Assembly: GCA_030613445.1 (NCBI GenBank)
Contig: JAUWLY010000020.1
Span: forward strand, 1-16,507
Origin: Candidatus Stahliibacteriota bacterium
GTDB taxonomy: Bacteria; Hydrothermota; Tepidihabitantia; SM23-42
DNA length: 16,507 nucleotides
Reading direction: 5' to 3'
The notes under the pieces were generated by a model. That model saw only the letters and a list, made by a program, of their open reading frames with translations. It had not been told where the DNA came from and did not search any database. This document shows positions 6,521 to 14,157 of this stretch, piece by piece (the first letter of the stretch is position 1; each line of letters starts with the position of its first letter). The position numbers were made by a program, and so were the translations under genes.

Positions 6521-8074
6521 ATCATCTCGATACTTCTACTTGTTTTGTCTATCTTACCTGGTTTATCAATTGATGGTAAATTGATGCCTGAACTTAAAGC
6601 GCAACTGGCAGCAGCTGATGCGGATCAGATAATTGAAGTCATTGTCCACATGCGCGAGCAGGCAGATTTATCGGCATTGCCTGATGGAGCAACCAAAACA
6701 GAAAAACTTCTCTACCTTCAAGAATTTGCTAAATATCATCAGGATGATTTATTGAAGTATCTACAAAGTCTTGGGAATAAGGTAACGGTCAATCAAACCT
6801 GGTGGATCTTCAATGGTTTAATGTTTATGGCAACAAAGGATATCATTGAAACTGTTGCCGCACGCAGTGATGTCAATTATGTAATTGATAACTTTGAGGT
6901 CAGACTCGAAACTAATTTTAACAAATATCCCAATGATACCAGAATTAGAACACCGGAATGGAATATTTCAAAAATCATGGCAGATTCGTGTTGGACAGCA
7001 GGGTATACGGGTGCAAATATAATCATCGGGCATATTGATACTGGAGTGGATACATCACATCCGGCACTTGAAGGCAATTTCAGTGGCTACTGGTTTGATG
7101 CAGTCAATGGGCAACCGGCTCCTTATGATGACCATGGACATGGTACGCATAATGCCGGTGTAATATGCGGCGGCGATGGTTTTGGTCCTTTTACGAATGA
7201 TATCGGCGTTGCGCCAGGTGTACTTCTTGCAGTGGCAAAGGCATGCAATGCCCAGGGGTCAGGACAACCATCCTGGATCCATAATGCAATGCAATGGATG
7301 GCGACACTACCAGTTAAGGTAGTCTATAGCGGCTGGGGTTCGGCTTCCACCACGAATTTAGAATATTGGAATGATTGTATGAACTGGCGAAATCTTGGGA
7401 TTTTCCCCATTTTCCCGGTTGGTAGTTCTGGTCCAGGTGCTGGAACTGCAGGAACGCCGGCAAATTATCCTATTAATATAGGTACAGGAGCTACTGATAG
7501 TGGTGATAATGTGGCCAGTTTTTCTTCACGGGGACCCGCACCCAATCAATCACCATGGAATGATCCCCAATACTGGTATCGCCCTGATTGGCATCTCATC
7601 AAACCCGACATTGTTGCACCGGGAGTAAATATACGTTCAAGCATACCGGGCGGAGGTTATCAGCTGTGGAGTGGGTCGTCTTTTACCTCTTCCCATGTTG
7701 CGGGTGCAGCAGCAATTTTACATGAAAGAGATTCTACATTAACTCCTGAAGAGTTGTATAACATTCTCTTGGAAAATGCTGATCATCCTTCCCAGGGTGA
7801 GCCCTATCCCAATAATAATTACGGTTGGGGAAGGTTAAATGTCTGGAACGCGTTGCAATCAATACCTAGAGTTAAAGAACAGGAAACATACATTGTCAAA
7901 AAAGACTTTCTCATGCCAACAATTATCAGCGGTCCATTGCACTTGCCACAAAATCAAGATGTAACAGTATTTGATATTTCAGGCAGAGAAGTAGACCCGC
8001 CCTACCTTGCTTTTGGGGTGTACTTTATTGAAGATGATAATAAGATTATTCAAAAAATTATTATTATAAAATAA
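6521..8074 (+). CDS. secreted subtilisin-like serine protease 1, oxyanion Asn replaced, sorting domain
   Basis: An extracellular S8-family protease. In order: a hydrophobic signal segment, an I9-like propeptide (IEVIVHMREQADLSALPDG onward), the catalytic domain from WNISKIMADSCW, and a C-terminal sorting-like module (SGPLHLPQNQDVTVFDISGRE...GVYFIEDD). The catalytic Asp is in IDTGVDTSHP (codon 7037), the His in HGHGTH (7139) and the Ser in GSSFTSSHVAG (7679). The oxyanion-hole Asn of the family (GN.GPG) is replaced by Ser in VGSSGPG, so activity may be reduced. The start is uncertain. The signal segment begins right after AGGAGG (6509-6514) with ATC at 6521 or 6524 and no ATG, GTG or TTG. The first ordinary start, TTG at 6545, would cut the signal peptide and sits 30 nt from the ribosome site. 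Either a rare ATC start is used or the start codon has been lost. Confidence 0.85.
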   Translation: MISILLLVLSILPGLSIDGKLMPELKAQLAAADADQIIEVIVHMREQADLSALPDGATKTEKLLYLQEFAKYHQDDLLKYLQSLGNKVTVNQTWWIFNGLMFMATKDIIETVAARSDVNYVIDNFEVRLETNFNKYPNDTRIRTPEWNISKIMADSCWTAGYTGANIIIGHIDTGVDTSHPALEGNFSGYWFDAVNGQPAPYDDHGHGTHNAGVICGGDGFGPFTNDIGVAPGVLLAVAKACNAQGSGQPSWIHNAMQWMATLPVKVVYSGWGSASTTNLEYWNDCMNWRNLGIFPIFPVGSSGPGAGTAGTPANYPINIGTGATDSGDNVASFSSRGPAPNQSPWNDPQYWYRPDWHLIKPDIVAPGVNIRSSIPGGGYQLWSGSSFTSSHVAGAAAILHERDSTLTPEELYNILLENADHPSQGEPYPNNNYGWGRLNVWNALQSIPRVKEQETYIVKKDFLMPTIISGPLHLPQNQDVTVFDISGREVDPPYLAFGVYFIEDDNKIIQKIIIIK

Positions 8075-8079
8075 GGAGG
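8073..8079 (+). promoter_or_regulatory. ribosome binding site deciding the start of protease 2
   Basis: AAGGAGG overlaps the end of protease 1 and lies 5 nt before ATG 8085. A GTG at 8082 is in frame but only 2 nt away, so ATG 8085 is preferred. The equivalent site for protease 3 is AAGGAG at 9580-9585, 6 nt before ATG 9592. Confidence 0.75.
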
Positions 8080-8084
8080 ATGTG

Positions 8085-9581
8085 ATGTTTTCAATAATTG
8101 TTTTTGCACTTGTTGCTGGCGTGATACATCCCCAACTTCAGACAAAGCTCGATGTATTACCAGACAATGAACCAATAGAAGTCATTGTCCACATGCAGGA
8201 GCAGGCAGATTTATCGGCATTGCCTGATGGAGCAACCAAAACAGAAAAACTTCTCTACCTTCAAGAATTTGCTAAATCTCATCAGGAAAACCTTTTAAAC
8301 GACCTGGGGAAGCTAAGTAATGTAACAATTCTTCAAACCTGGTGGATCTTTAATGGTTTAATGTTTACAGCGACAAAGGATATCATTGAAACTGTTGCCG
8401 CACGCAGTGATGTCGATTATGTAATTGATGATTTTGAAATTCAAATTGGAACATCTTCAGACCAAAATACAATACTGACACCCGAATGGAACATTAGTAA
8501 GGTGAGCGCACCTGAGTGCTGGAATGATGGCTTTGATGGAGCAGGTATTATTGTTGGTAATATTGATACCGGTGTAGACGTGAACCACCCGGCATTCCAT
8601 GGTCGATGGGTGCCCGGCGGCTGGTACGATGCAATAAATGGTGTCTCAGATCCCTATGATGACCACGGTCATGGGACTCATGTGATGGGAGTTGCATGTG
8701 GTGGCGATGGTAATGGACCTGATGTTAATGACATTGGGGTTGCGCCAGGAGCCAATTTTATAGCGGCCAAGGGCTGAAACAGCAGTGGTTCGTGCCCGTT
8801 GGGCGCGCTTCACAATTGTTTTTCATGGTTTGCAGGACAAACAGTACATGTCTGTAACATCTCCTGGGGAGGATCTTCAAGTACTGAGTTTTGGAGTGAT
8901 TGTGCTAATTTGTACAATTTAGGCATCTATATCATTGGTATACCATGTACTAGTACACCAGGACATACAGCGTCACCAGGCGATTATCCCTGCGTGACGG
9001 GTGTGAGAGATATAACTTTGCCTGGTCAATACGATTCCTGTGGCCCTGCCCCAAATCAATCACCCTGGAACGATAGCACATTTTGGCAGAGACCGGACTG
9101 GAATAGAATTAAACCAGACATCTGTGCACCAGGTGAAGGTATCCGTTCATCAATTCCTGGTGGTGGATACGGCTCAATGAGTGGTTCATCGATGGCGTGT
9201 CCTCATGTAACAGGTGCAGTGGCAATCATCTGGCAGAAGGATTCGAGTCTTACAAATAAGGAAATATATAATATTCTGCTCGATAATGCTGATCGGCCAC
9301 CAGGAGGAGAACCCTATCCGAACAATATATATGGTTGGGGGTTTCTCAATTGCTATGCAGCTCTTCAGACAATAACTATTAGAGAACAAAAAGATAGTAC
9401 TATTACACAGGAATATGTTCTTCCAACAATTATCAGTGGTCCATTGCACTTGCCACAGAATCAAGAGGTAACAGTATTTGATATTTCAGGCAGAGAAGTA
9501 GACCCACCCTACCTTGCTCCGGGGGTGTACTTTATTGAAAATGATAAAAAGATTATTCAAAAAATTATTATTATAAAATAA
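8085..9581 (+). CDS. secreted subtilisin-like protease 2 with one in-frame TGA, candidate selenoprotein
   Basis: Same architecture as its neighbours: signal peptide (FSIIVFALVAGV), I9-like propeptide, S8 catalytic domain and C-terminal sorting-like module. The catalytic Asp is about residue 161 (IDTGVDVNHP), His about 196 (HGHGTH) and Ser about 369 (GSSMACPHVTG). Codon 231 (8775-8777) is TGA. The frame continues without another stop to the TAA at 9579-9581, giving 498 residues, as in the two paralogues. An ungapped alignment puts the TGA opposite Cys in protease 1 (AKACNAQGSG versus AKG-TGA-NSSGSC). A stem-loop follows at 8785-8813. If TGA is read as selenocysteine the product is complete; if it stops translation, the product lacks the catalytic Ser. 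The protein is unusually Cys-rich (12 Cys downstream of the propeptide, against 4 in protease 1). The usual oxyanion Asn is not preserved (IGIPCTSTPG region). A nonsense-mutated pseudogene remains the main alternative. Confidence 0.8.
8775..8777 (+). other. in-frame TGA, candidate selenocysteine codon
   Basis: Lies between AAG GGC and AAC AGC inside an otherwise open catalytic domain. It is aligned with a TGC cysteine codon of protease 1 at codon 7244-7246, so a single base change separates the two. Protease 3 has Phe there (AKIFDSQGSG). Confidence 0.6.
8785..8813 (+). promoter_or_regulatory. SECIS-like stem-loop downstream of the in-frame TGA
   Basis: Lower stem: GTGG (8785-8788) with TCAC (8810-8813), one pair being G-T. 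Then a 2x2 internal loop (TT/CT). The upper stem has 7 pairs, CGTGCCC (8791-8797) with GGGCGCG (8801-8807), one a T-G wobble. The apical loop is GTT (8798-8800). The apical loop starts 20 nt after the TGA and its first base is G. As I recall, the published bacterial SECIS consensus asks for a G in the first two loop bases and 16-37 nt between UGA and loop, so both are met. The element is 20/29 G+C within an AT-rich gene. Confidence 0.6.
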
Positions 9582-9591
9582 GGAGAATTTG

Positions 9592-11127
9592 ATGTTTTCA
9601 ATAATTGTTTTTGCACTTGTTGCTGGCGTGATACATCCCCAACTTCAGACAAAGCTCGATGTATTACCAGACAATGAACCAATTGAAATCATTGTCCACA
9701 TGCGCGAGCAATATCCATACGATGACGTGGCGTATCTATCCAATCAGGGAAAGGTGAGAATATTTAGAAACATTGCCCACACCAGCCAGCAGCCATTGGT
9801 TGAATTTCTTAAGCAGTATCCTGAAAAAGTTTTTGATATCGAACAGTTCTGGGTGTTTAACGGAATAAATCTTGAATGCACAAAGGCGATTATTGAAAAA
9901 ATTGCCCAAAGAAACGATGTGTGGTTTATATCACATAATGCAAAGATACAATTACCACCAACAGAAAAAGGAAAAGAGATTCCTTCCCGAGCAATCGAGT
10001 GGAACATTCAAATAGTCATGGCGGATTCCTGCTGGGCAGCTGGGTATACCGGGGATAGCGTATACCTTGCGATTCTGGATACAGGCGTGGACACCGCCCA
10101 TCCTGCTTTAGAAGGTAATTTTGGTGGTTACTGGAATGACCTGGTTAATAATCTCCCGGATCCCTATGATGATCATGGCCATGGTACGCACAAAGCAGGA
10201 ATTATGTGCGGGGGTGATGGGTTTGGTCCTTTTACAAACGATATCGGCGTGGCACCTAATGCTTTATTAATTGTCGCAAAAATATTCGACTCACAAGGAT
10301 CTGGATCAACCAATGATATCCATGACGCGTTTCAGTGGATTGCCAGTTTAAAGGCTGATTCGGGAATTAATGTCCGGGCTGGTAATAATTCCTGGGGTAA
10401 CATCACATCTTTGGAATTCTGGGATGATTGCCTGCTCTGGAAATCTCTTGAAATCCTGCCGGTGTTTTCTATTGGCAATGGTGGTCCGGGTCCTGGTACT
10501 GCCGGCACACCAGGAAATTTTCCTATTAATATAGGTTCAGGAGCTACTGATAGTGGTGATAATGTGGCAAGTTTTTCTGGCAGGGGACCCGCACCCAATC
10601 AATCACCATGGAATGATCCACAATACTGGTATCGCCCTGACTGGGATCTGATAAAACCAGACATGGCTGCACCGGGTGTAAATATTCGTTCAAGTATTCC
10701 TGGCGGCGGGTATGCGAGCACGAGCGGTACGTCAGATGCGGCGGCTCATGTCACAGGCACTATGGCCCTGATGTGTGAACTCAATCCTGGTCTAAATATC
10801 ACCGATATGTATAACTACTTAGTCGAAAATGCCGATCATCCCTCTCAGGGAGCACCGTATCCCAATAATAATTACGGTTGGGGGCGTTTAAATTGCTGGG
10901 CAACGTTATGTGATGTAATGGGAATTGACGAAGAAGTAACGTATCCAGTAAGGAGCAATTTTTATATAGGTTCCATTTTAAGTGGACCTTTGCGCCTGCC
11001 CACTGACCATACCTATGTAATATACGACATTACCGGACGAAAGATAAATATCCCCAACCCCGCACCGGGGATCTATTTCATCGAGGAAGATGGTAAATTA
11101 GTTAATAAAGTTATCAAAATAAAATAA
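9592..11127 (+). CDS. secreted subtilisin-like serine protease 3, complete catalytic set
   Basis: An S8-family protease with signal peptide, I9-like propeptide, catalytic domain and C-terminal sorting-like module (SGPLRLPTDHTYVIYDITGRK...PGIYFIEEDGK). It is the only one of the three with every expected catalytic feature: Asp about residue 163 (LDTGVDTAHP), His about 197 (HGHGTH), oxyanion Asn about 296 (SIGNGGPGPG) and Ser about 381 (GTSDAAAHVTG). Its first 113 bp are almost identical to protease 2, whereas the middle (10522-10641) is nearly identical to protease 1. The propeptide from EQYPYDDVAY onward is distinct from both. ATG 9592 is chosen over the in-frame TTG 9589 because of the AAGGAG at 9580-9585. 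It ends the operon; no strong terminator follows, only the CCCCGTA/TACGGGG dyads. Confidence 0.93.
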   Translation: MFSIIVFALVAGVIHPQLQTKLDVLPDNEPIEIIVHMREQYPYDDVAYLSNQGKVRIFRNIAHTSQQPLVEFLKQYPEKVFDIEQFWVFNGINLECTKAIIEKIAQRNDVWFISHNAKIQLPPTEKGKEIPSRAIEWNIQIVMADSCWAAGYTGDSVYLAILDTGVDTAHPALEGNFGGYWNDLVNNLPDPYDDHGHGTHKAGIMCGGDGFGPFTNDIGVAPNALLIVAKIFDSQGSGSTNDIHDAFQWIASLKADSGINVRAGNNSWGNITSLEFWDDCLLWKSLEILPVFSIGNGGPGPGTAGTPGNFPINIGSGATDSGDNVASFSGRGPAPNQSPWNDPQYWYRPDWDLIKPDMAAPGVNIRSSIPGGGYASTSGTSDAAAHVTGTMALMCELNPGLNITDMYNYLVENADHPSQGAPYPNNNYGWGRLNCWATLCDVMGIDEEVTYPVRSNFYIGSILSGPLRLPTDHTYVIYDITGRKINIPNPAPGIYFIEEDGKLVNKVIKIK

Positions 11128-11348
11128 TATATCTACGCCTGCCCCGTAAGATGTCAATCGTACGGGGTAATCTTTCCGCTCATCACTGCCTGCCCCGTAG
11201 AACGCAGTTTATACGGGGTAATTGATGCAGCCAAAGGCTGCAACAGAAGGTTATCAAGATAAGATGGTCATTGGTGCTTAAAACCGTTTAGTGCGTTTAG
11301 AACATTATAAATTGATTTAAATTGCTGCAAGATCCAGTCCGAACTGTT
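11128..11348. other. gene-free interval with paired GC hairpins after the protease cluster
   Basis: Two related elements each read CCTG-CCCCGTA, 12 nt, TACGGGG-TAAT, followed by a perfect 7-bp hairpin TGCAGCC-AAA-GGCTGCA (11226-11242). No T-run follows any of them, so a role in transcription termination or mRNA 3'-end protection is only possible. No gene is seen before the small frame at 11349. Confidence 0.5.
11142..11218. repeat. two copies of a CCCCGTA-N12-TACGGGG dyad
   Basis: Copy 1: CCCCGTA at 11142-11148 and TACGGGG at 11161-11167. Copy 2: CCCCGTA at 11193-11199 and TACGGGG at 11212-11218. Both have 7-bp perfect arms and a 12-nt loop of unrelated sequence, both are preceded by CCTG and followed by TAAT, and they are spaced 51 bp apart. 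Confidence 0.75.
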
Positions 11349-11459
11349 ATGCACGAGAGCACAATGAGCTGGGTATTGGCAGAACTGGGAGTAGGTGCAG
11401 GACTCTGGAATCCGAAGAAATCCAGCAAACACACAGATATTGACATTACCTATCTATAA
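11349..11459 (+). pseudogene. 36-codon frame with AELGVGAGLWN block, likely remnant or small unknown gene
   Basis: Runs from ATG 11349 to TAA 11457-11459. The central 11 codons (11379-11411, AELGVGAGLWN) recur at 16285-16317 as AELGVSAGLWN. The two 33-bp segments differ at 7 bases yet change only one residue, which points to a once-selected protein sequence. There is no ribosome site, and the end overlaps the -35 box of the next promoter, so it is more likely a remnant than a live gene. I do not recognise the family. Confidence 0.4.
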
Positions 11460-11467
11460 AATATAAT
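11440..11467 (+). promoter_or_regulatory. consensus sigma70 promoter of the VIT/VWA gene
   Basis: TTGACA at 11440-11445, a 16-nt spacer, TATAAT at 11462-11467. The expected start near 11474 is immediately before the ribosome site AAGGAGGTGG (11475-11484), so the leader should be about 14 nt. Confidence 0.85.
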
Positions 11468-11487
11468 AAACAACAAGGAGGTGGAGA

Positions 11488-13779
11488 ATGAAGAAGTACT
11501 TTGTACTATCTTTGCTATTAGTCCTCATAAGCGTATTCCCAAAAGTTTCTAATGCTGGATCGCAAATTGAGGAAGACGATGGGCGTCTTTCTCCCTATTT
11601 TTTCGTTGAAGGTGACCCTGCAGTGGACCATTTCCCGCTTCTCAAAACTGAAGCGAAAGTCAGTGTCGCGGGAATAAGCGCAGAAGTAGGACTTACCCAG
11701 GTTTACAAAAATGCTGGTAAAAGAACGATCGAGGCAGTGTATATCTTTCCCTTGGGTACAAAATCTGCTATTCATGCAATGAAGATGAGAATAGGTGACA
11801 GAATAATCGAAGCCGAAATAGAAGAAGTTGTCAAAGCACAGAAAATGTACCAGGAAGCAAAAGATAAAGGGCAAGTGGCATCACTTTTAGAGCAAAAGCG
11901 ACCTAATGTGTTTCAAATGAAAGTGGCAAATATCATGCCTGGTGATGTCGTTGAGGTCTTCGTTGAATATACTGAACTACTGATTCCAGAAGATGGAATT
12001 TATGAATTCGTTTTCCCTACAGTAGTTGGACCCCGTTTTACCGGAGAAATGGCTGAGGAGAAACTTAAGGGCGAAGATGATTGGGTACAAGCGCCCTATC
12101 GCCATGAAGAAGAAGAACCCGACTATGCATTCAATATCAAAGTGAATTTAAATGCTGGATTGCCATTTTCTATGATATCAGTACCTTCGCACAAAGTCAA
12201 AGTCACCAAACACAGCAAAGATAGAGCCGAGATTCAGCTTTCCCCAAAAGAAGTACGGGCTGGAAATAGAGATTTCATCTTGAGATATGCGTTGCAGGGT
12301 AAAGCCATACATACTGGTCTTCTTCTGTATCCTGGTGAAGAGGAAAAATTCTTCCTCTTGATGCTCGAACCGCCAGAGAAAGTGAATATTTCAATGGTTC
12401 CTGCGCGAGAATATGTTTTTATTGTCGATGTCTCTGGCTCTATGAATGGCTTCCCTATTGAAGTATCGAAGACATTAATAGCAAACATCATAGAAAATTT
12501 ACGAGGAAAAGATTACTTCAACATTGTATTCTTCGCAGGTGGCTCGCAGATACTCTCTGAGACACCATTAAAAGCCACAAAAAAGAATAAGAAGAAAGCA
12601 ATTGATATGCTAACCGGGCAAAAAGGTGGTGGTGGTACGAGAATACTTAATGCGTTTAAAAAAGCGTTGGCACTGAAGAAGAAACCCGGATTATCGCGTA
12701 TTATTATCACAGCAACTGACGGATATGTAGGTGTGGAAAAAGAAGTTTTTGATCTTGTACGTGAAAATCTTGATCAAGCAAATTTCTTTGCGTTTGGCAT
12801 TGGCAAAAGTATGAATCGCTATATTATTGAAGGTATTGCACGAGTCGGACGAGGAGATCCCTTTGTGGCTACAAACCAGGAAGAAGCAGAGCATATTGCG
12901 GCGCGGTTTATGGAATATGTAAAGCATCCACTTTTGACAGATATCGATGTAACATTCAAAGACTTTGACACATATGATGTTGAACCTCTTTCATTGCCAG
13001 ACCTCTTTGCTCAACGACCACTCATTCTTTTCGGGAAATATAAGTTTGCTTCAGGAATCATTACAGTGAAAGGAAAAACTGCTTCAGGGAACTTTGCAAA
13101 AAAGATACAAGTTTCTGCATTATTTGAAAATGAAAATAATGTGGCACTCAAGTACTTGTGGGCAAGAGAGAAAATCGCACGGCTCTTTGATTATGGGAAA
13201 GTTGGCATGCACGTTGAGGATGAAGTAACCGAACTTGGTCTGAAATACCATCTTATGACCCAGTACACTGCCTTTATTGCGGTTGACAAAGAAATAAGAG
13301 AAACTGGTGAAATTGTGACCGTCAAACAACCTTTACCCCTACCTGAAGGTGTATCAGACTATGCTTTGCCAGTGTCACACGTAAATCAAATTATTGCGCT
13401 CCAGTCAGGAGCAGTTGTTGCGGAACGACCAATGATCGTGAAAAGTGAGACGAGCACGAGTCGAGCAGTAACATCAAAAGAGCTAAGGCCTCAACTACAT
13501 ATAAACAAACGCACAATTCCGCCAGGTGTTACTTTCGACGATATTAAAAAGGAAATTTTCGATAAGATCAAGAATGAGCTTGAAGAAACATTTGCAAAAT
13601 GGCAATTACTAAGTATGACGATTGCACTTAATGTCGAAAAAGGAAAGGTGATTTCAATCAATGTCAAGAAATACAAAGGCAAGAAATGCGATGAGGAAAC
13701 TCTGCATAAAATCTTCAAGAAGCTTGTCTATCCGAGTTCCCTGACCGGTACTATTGAACTTGACTTGGATTACAAGTAA
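11488..13779 (+). CDS. secreted VIT- and VWA-domain protein (inter-alpha-trypsin inhibitor heavy chain-like)
   Basis: An exported 763-residue protein with a clear signal peptide (KKYFVLSLLLVLISVFPKVSNA, cleavage expected after about residue 23). A VIT domain follows at about 40-180, with the typical VYIFPLGTKSAIHAMKMRIGDR and EAEIEEVVKAQKMYQEAKDKG blocks and PNVFQMKVANIMPGD. A von Willebrand factor A domain at about 305-480 has an intact metal-binding MIDAS: Asp314-x-Ser-x-Ser in VDVSGSM, Thr384 in GGGGTRIL and Asp411 in TATDGYVG. The last ~90 residues, ending TGTIELDLDYK, recall the TonB/AgmX-like C-terminal fold seen in some such proteins. The family binds ligands or matrix through the metal site; the substrate here is unknown. 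It has its own promoter and a very strong ribosome site, and no operon partner. Confidence 0.9.
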   Translation: MKKYFVLSLLLVLISVFPKVSNAGSQIEEDDGRLSPYFFVEGDPAVDHFPLLKTEAKVSVAGISAEVGLTQVYKNAGKRTIEAVYIFPLGTKSAIHAMKMRIGDRIIEAEIEEVVKAQKMYQEAKDKGQVASLLEQKRPNVFQMKVANIMPGDVVEVFVEYTELLIPEDGIYEFVFPTVVGPRFTGEMAEEKLKGEDDWVQAPYRHEEEEPDYAFNIKVNLNAGLPFSMISVPSHKVKVTKHSKDRAEIQLSPKEVRAGNRDFILRYALQGKAIHTGLLLYPGEEEKFFLLMLEPPEKVNISMVPAREYVFIVDVSGSMNGFPIEVSKTLIANIIENLRGKDYFNIVFFAGGSQILSETPLKATKKNKKKAIDMLTGQKGGGGTRILNAFKKALALKKKPGLSRIIITATDGYVGVEKEVFDLVRENLDQANFFAFGIGKSMNRYIIEGIARVGRGDPFVATNQEEAEHIAARFMEYVKHPLLTDIDVTFKDFDTYDVEPLSLPDLFAQRPLILFGKYKFASGIITVKGKTASGNFAKKIQVSALFENENNVALKYLWAREKIARLFDYGKVGMHVEDEVTELGLKYHLMTQYTAFIAVDKEIRETGEIVTVKQPLPLPEGVSDYALPVSHVNQIIALQSGAVVAERPMIVKSETSTSRAVTSKELRPQLHINKRTIPPGVTFDDIKKEIFDKIKNELEETFAKWQLLSMTIALNVEKGKVISINVKKYKGKKCDEETLHKIFKKLVYPSSLTGTIELDLDYK

Positions 13780-13905
13780 ACTATTGAGTAAAGGTAAGGA
13801 GGGTCAGGGACTTCGACTGGACCCTGATGAAATAAAAGATTCCATCTCGTTACGTACGAGTGAAGAATTCGGGTCAAATCTGGTTTAATATAGTCAAGCA
13901 TTAAT
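13780..13905. other. convergent intergenic gap with two short dyads
   Basis: Between the ends of the VIT/VWA gene and hicB. It contains TCAGGG (13804-13809) pairing with CCCTGA (13822-13827) across 12 nt, and CTCGT-TACGT-ACGAG near 13847-13861. Neither is followed by a T-run, so termination activity is uncertain. No hicA-like frame is present. Confidence 0.4.
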
Positions 13906-14124
13906 CTAAACTTCAACAGGGATTTGTTCAATGAGTGCTCTGCCTGTGGGGATTTCTTTATGTTGTTTTTTGTATGCTTTTACCATCTCCTGCAAAGCAT
14001 CTCTTAACATTATTCTACAATCCTCCAAAGTTTTGCCCTCTGTAACAACCTCTGGCCATTCTATAAGTTGCCCCATATATCCAGATTTTATTCTAGTATA
14101 TTTGGCTGTATAATTACTTAACAT
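13906..14124 (-). CDS. HicB-family antitoxin-like protein, solitary
   Basis: A 72-residue protein with the HicB partial RNase-H-like fold: YTRIKSGYMGQLIEWPEVVTEGKTLEDCRIMLRDALQEMV. In complete systems HicB neutralises the HicA mRNA interferase. This is the short form without a recognisable C-terminal DNA-binding domain. No HicA frame is seen within about 120 bp on either side, so it is an orphan here; short HicB-like proteins often occur alone and may have other roles. The ATG at 14124 lies 5 nt after a perfect -10 box, so the mRNA should be leaderless, which also supports this start over the internal Met17. Confidence 0.82.
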   Translation of the reverse strand: MLSNYTAKYTRIKSGYMGQLIEWPEVVTEGKTLEDCRIMLRDALQEMVKAYKKQHKEIPTGRALIEQIPVEV

Positions 14125-14129
14125 AGTAG

Positions 14130-14157
14130 ATTATAGCGAATGGTGAGCCATTGTCAA
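14130..14157 (-). promoter_or_regulatory. consensus sigma70 promoter of hicB with a spacer palindrome
   Basis: On the minus strand: TTGACA (14157-14152), a 16-nt spacer, TATAAT (14135-14130), then 5 nt to the ATG. The spacer holds AATGG-N4-CCATT (14139-14152), an operator-like dyad. It could be an autoregulatory site, but that is inference. Confidence 0.8.

Noticed and set aside
6545..6547. TTG as the start of protease 1
   Set aside because: It lies 30 nt from the ribosome site and would remove the hydrophobic core of the signal peptide present in both paralogues.
8775..8777. UGA reassigned genome-wide (Trp, Gly or Cys)
   Set aside because: pyrB ends in TGA at the expected length and overlapping pyrC, and no other internal TGA was found in the genes read here.
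8799..9581. A separate gene beginning at TTG 8799
   Set aside because: It is in frame with protease 2, starts inside a stem-loop with no ribosome site, and encodes only the second half of a protease domain.
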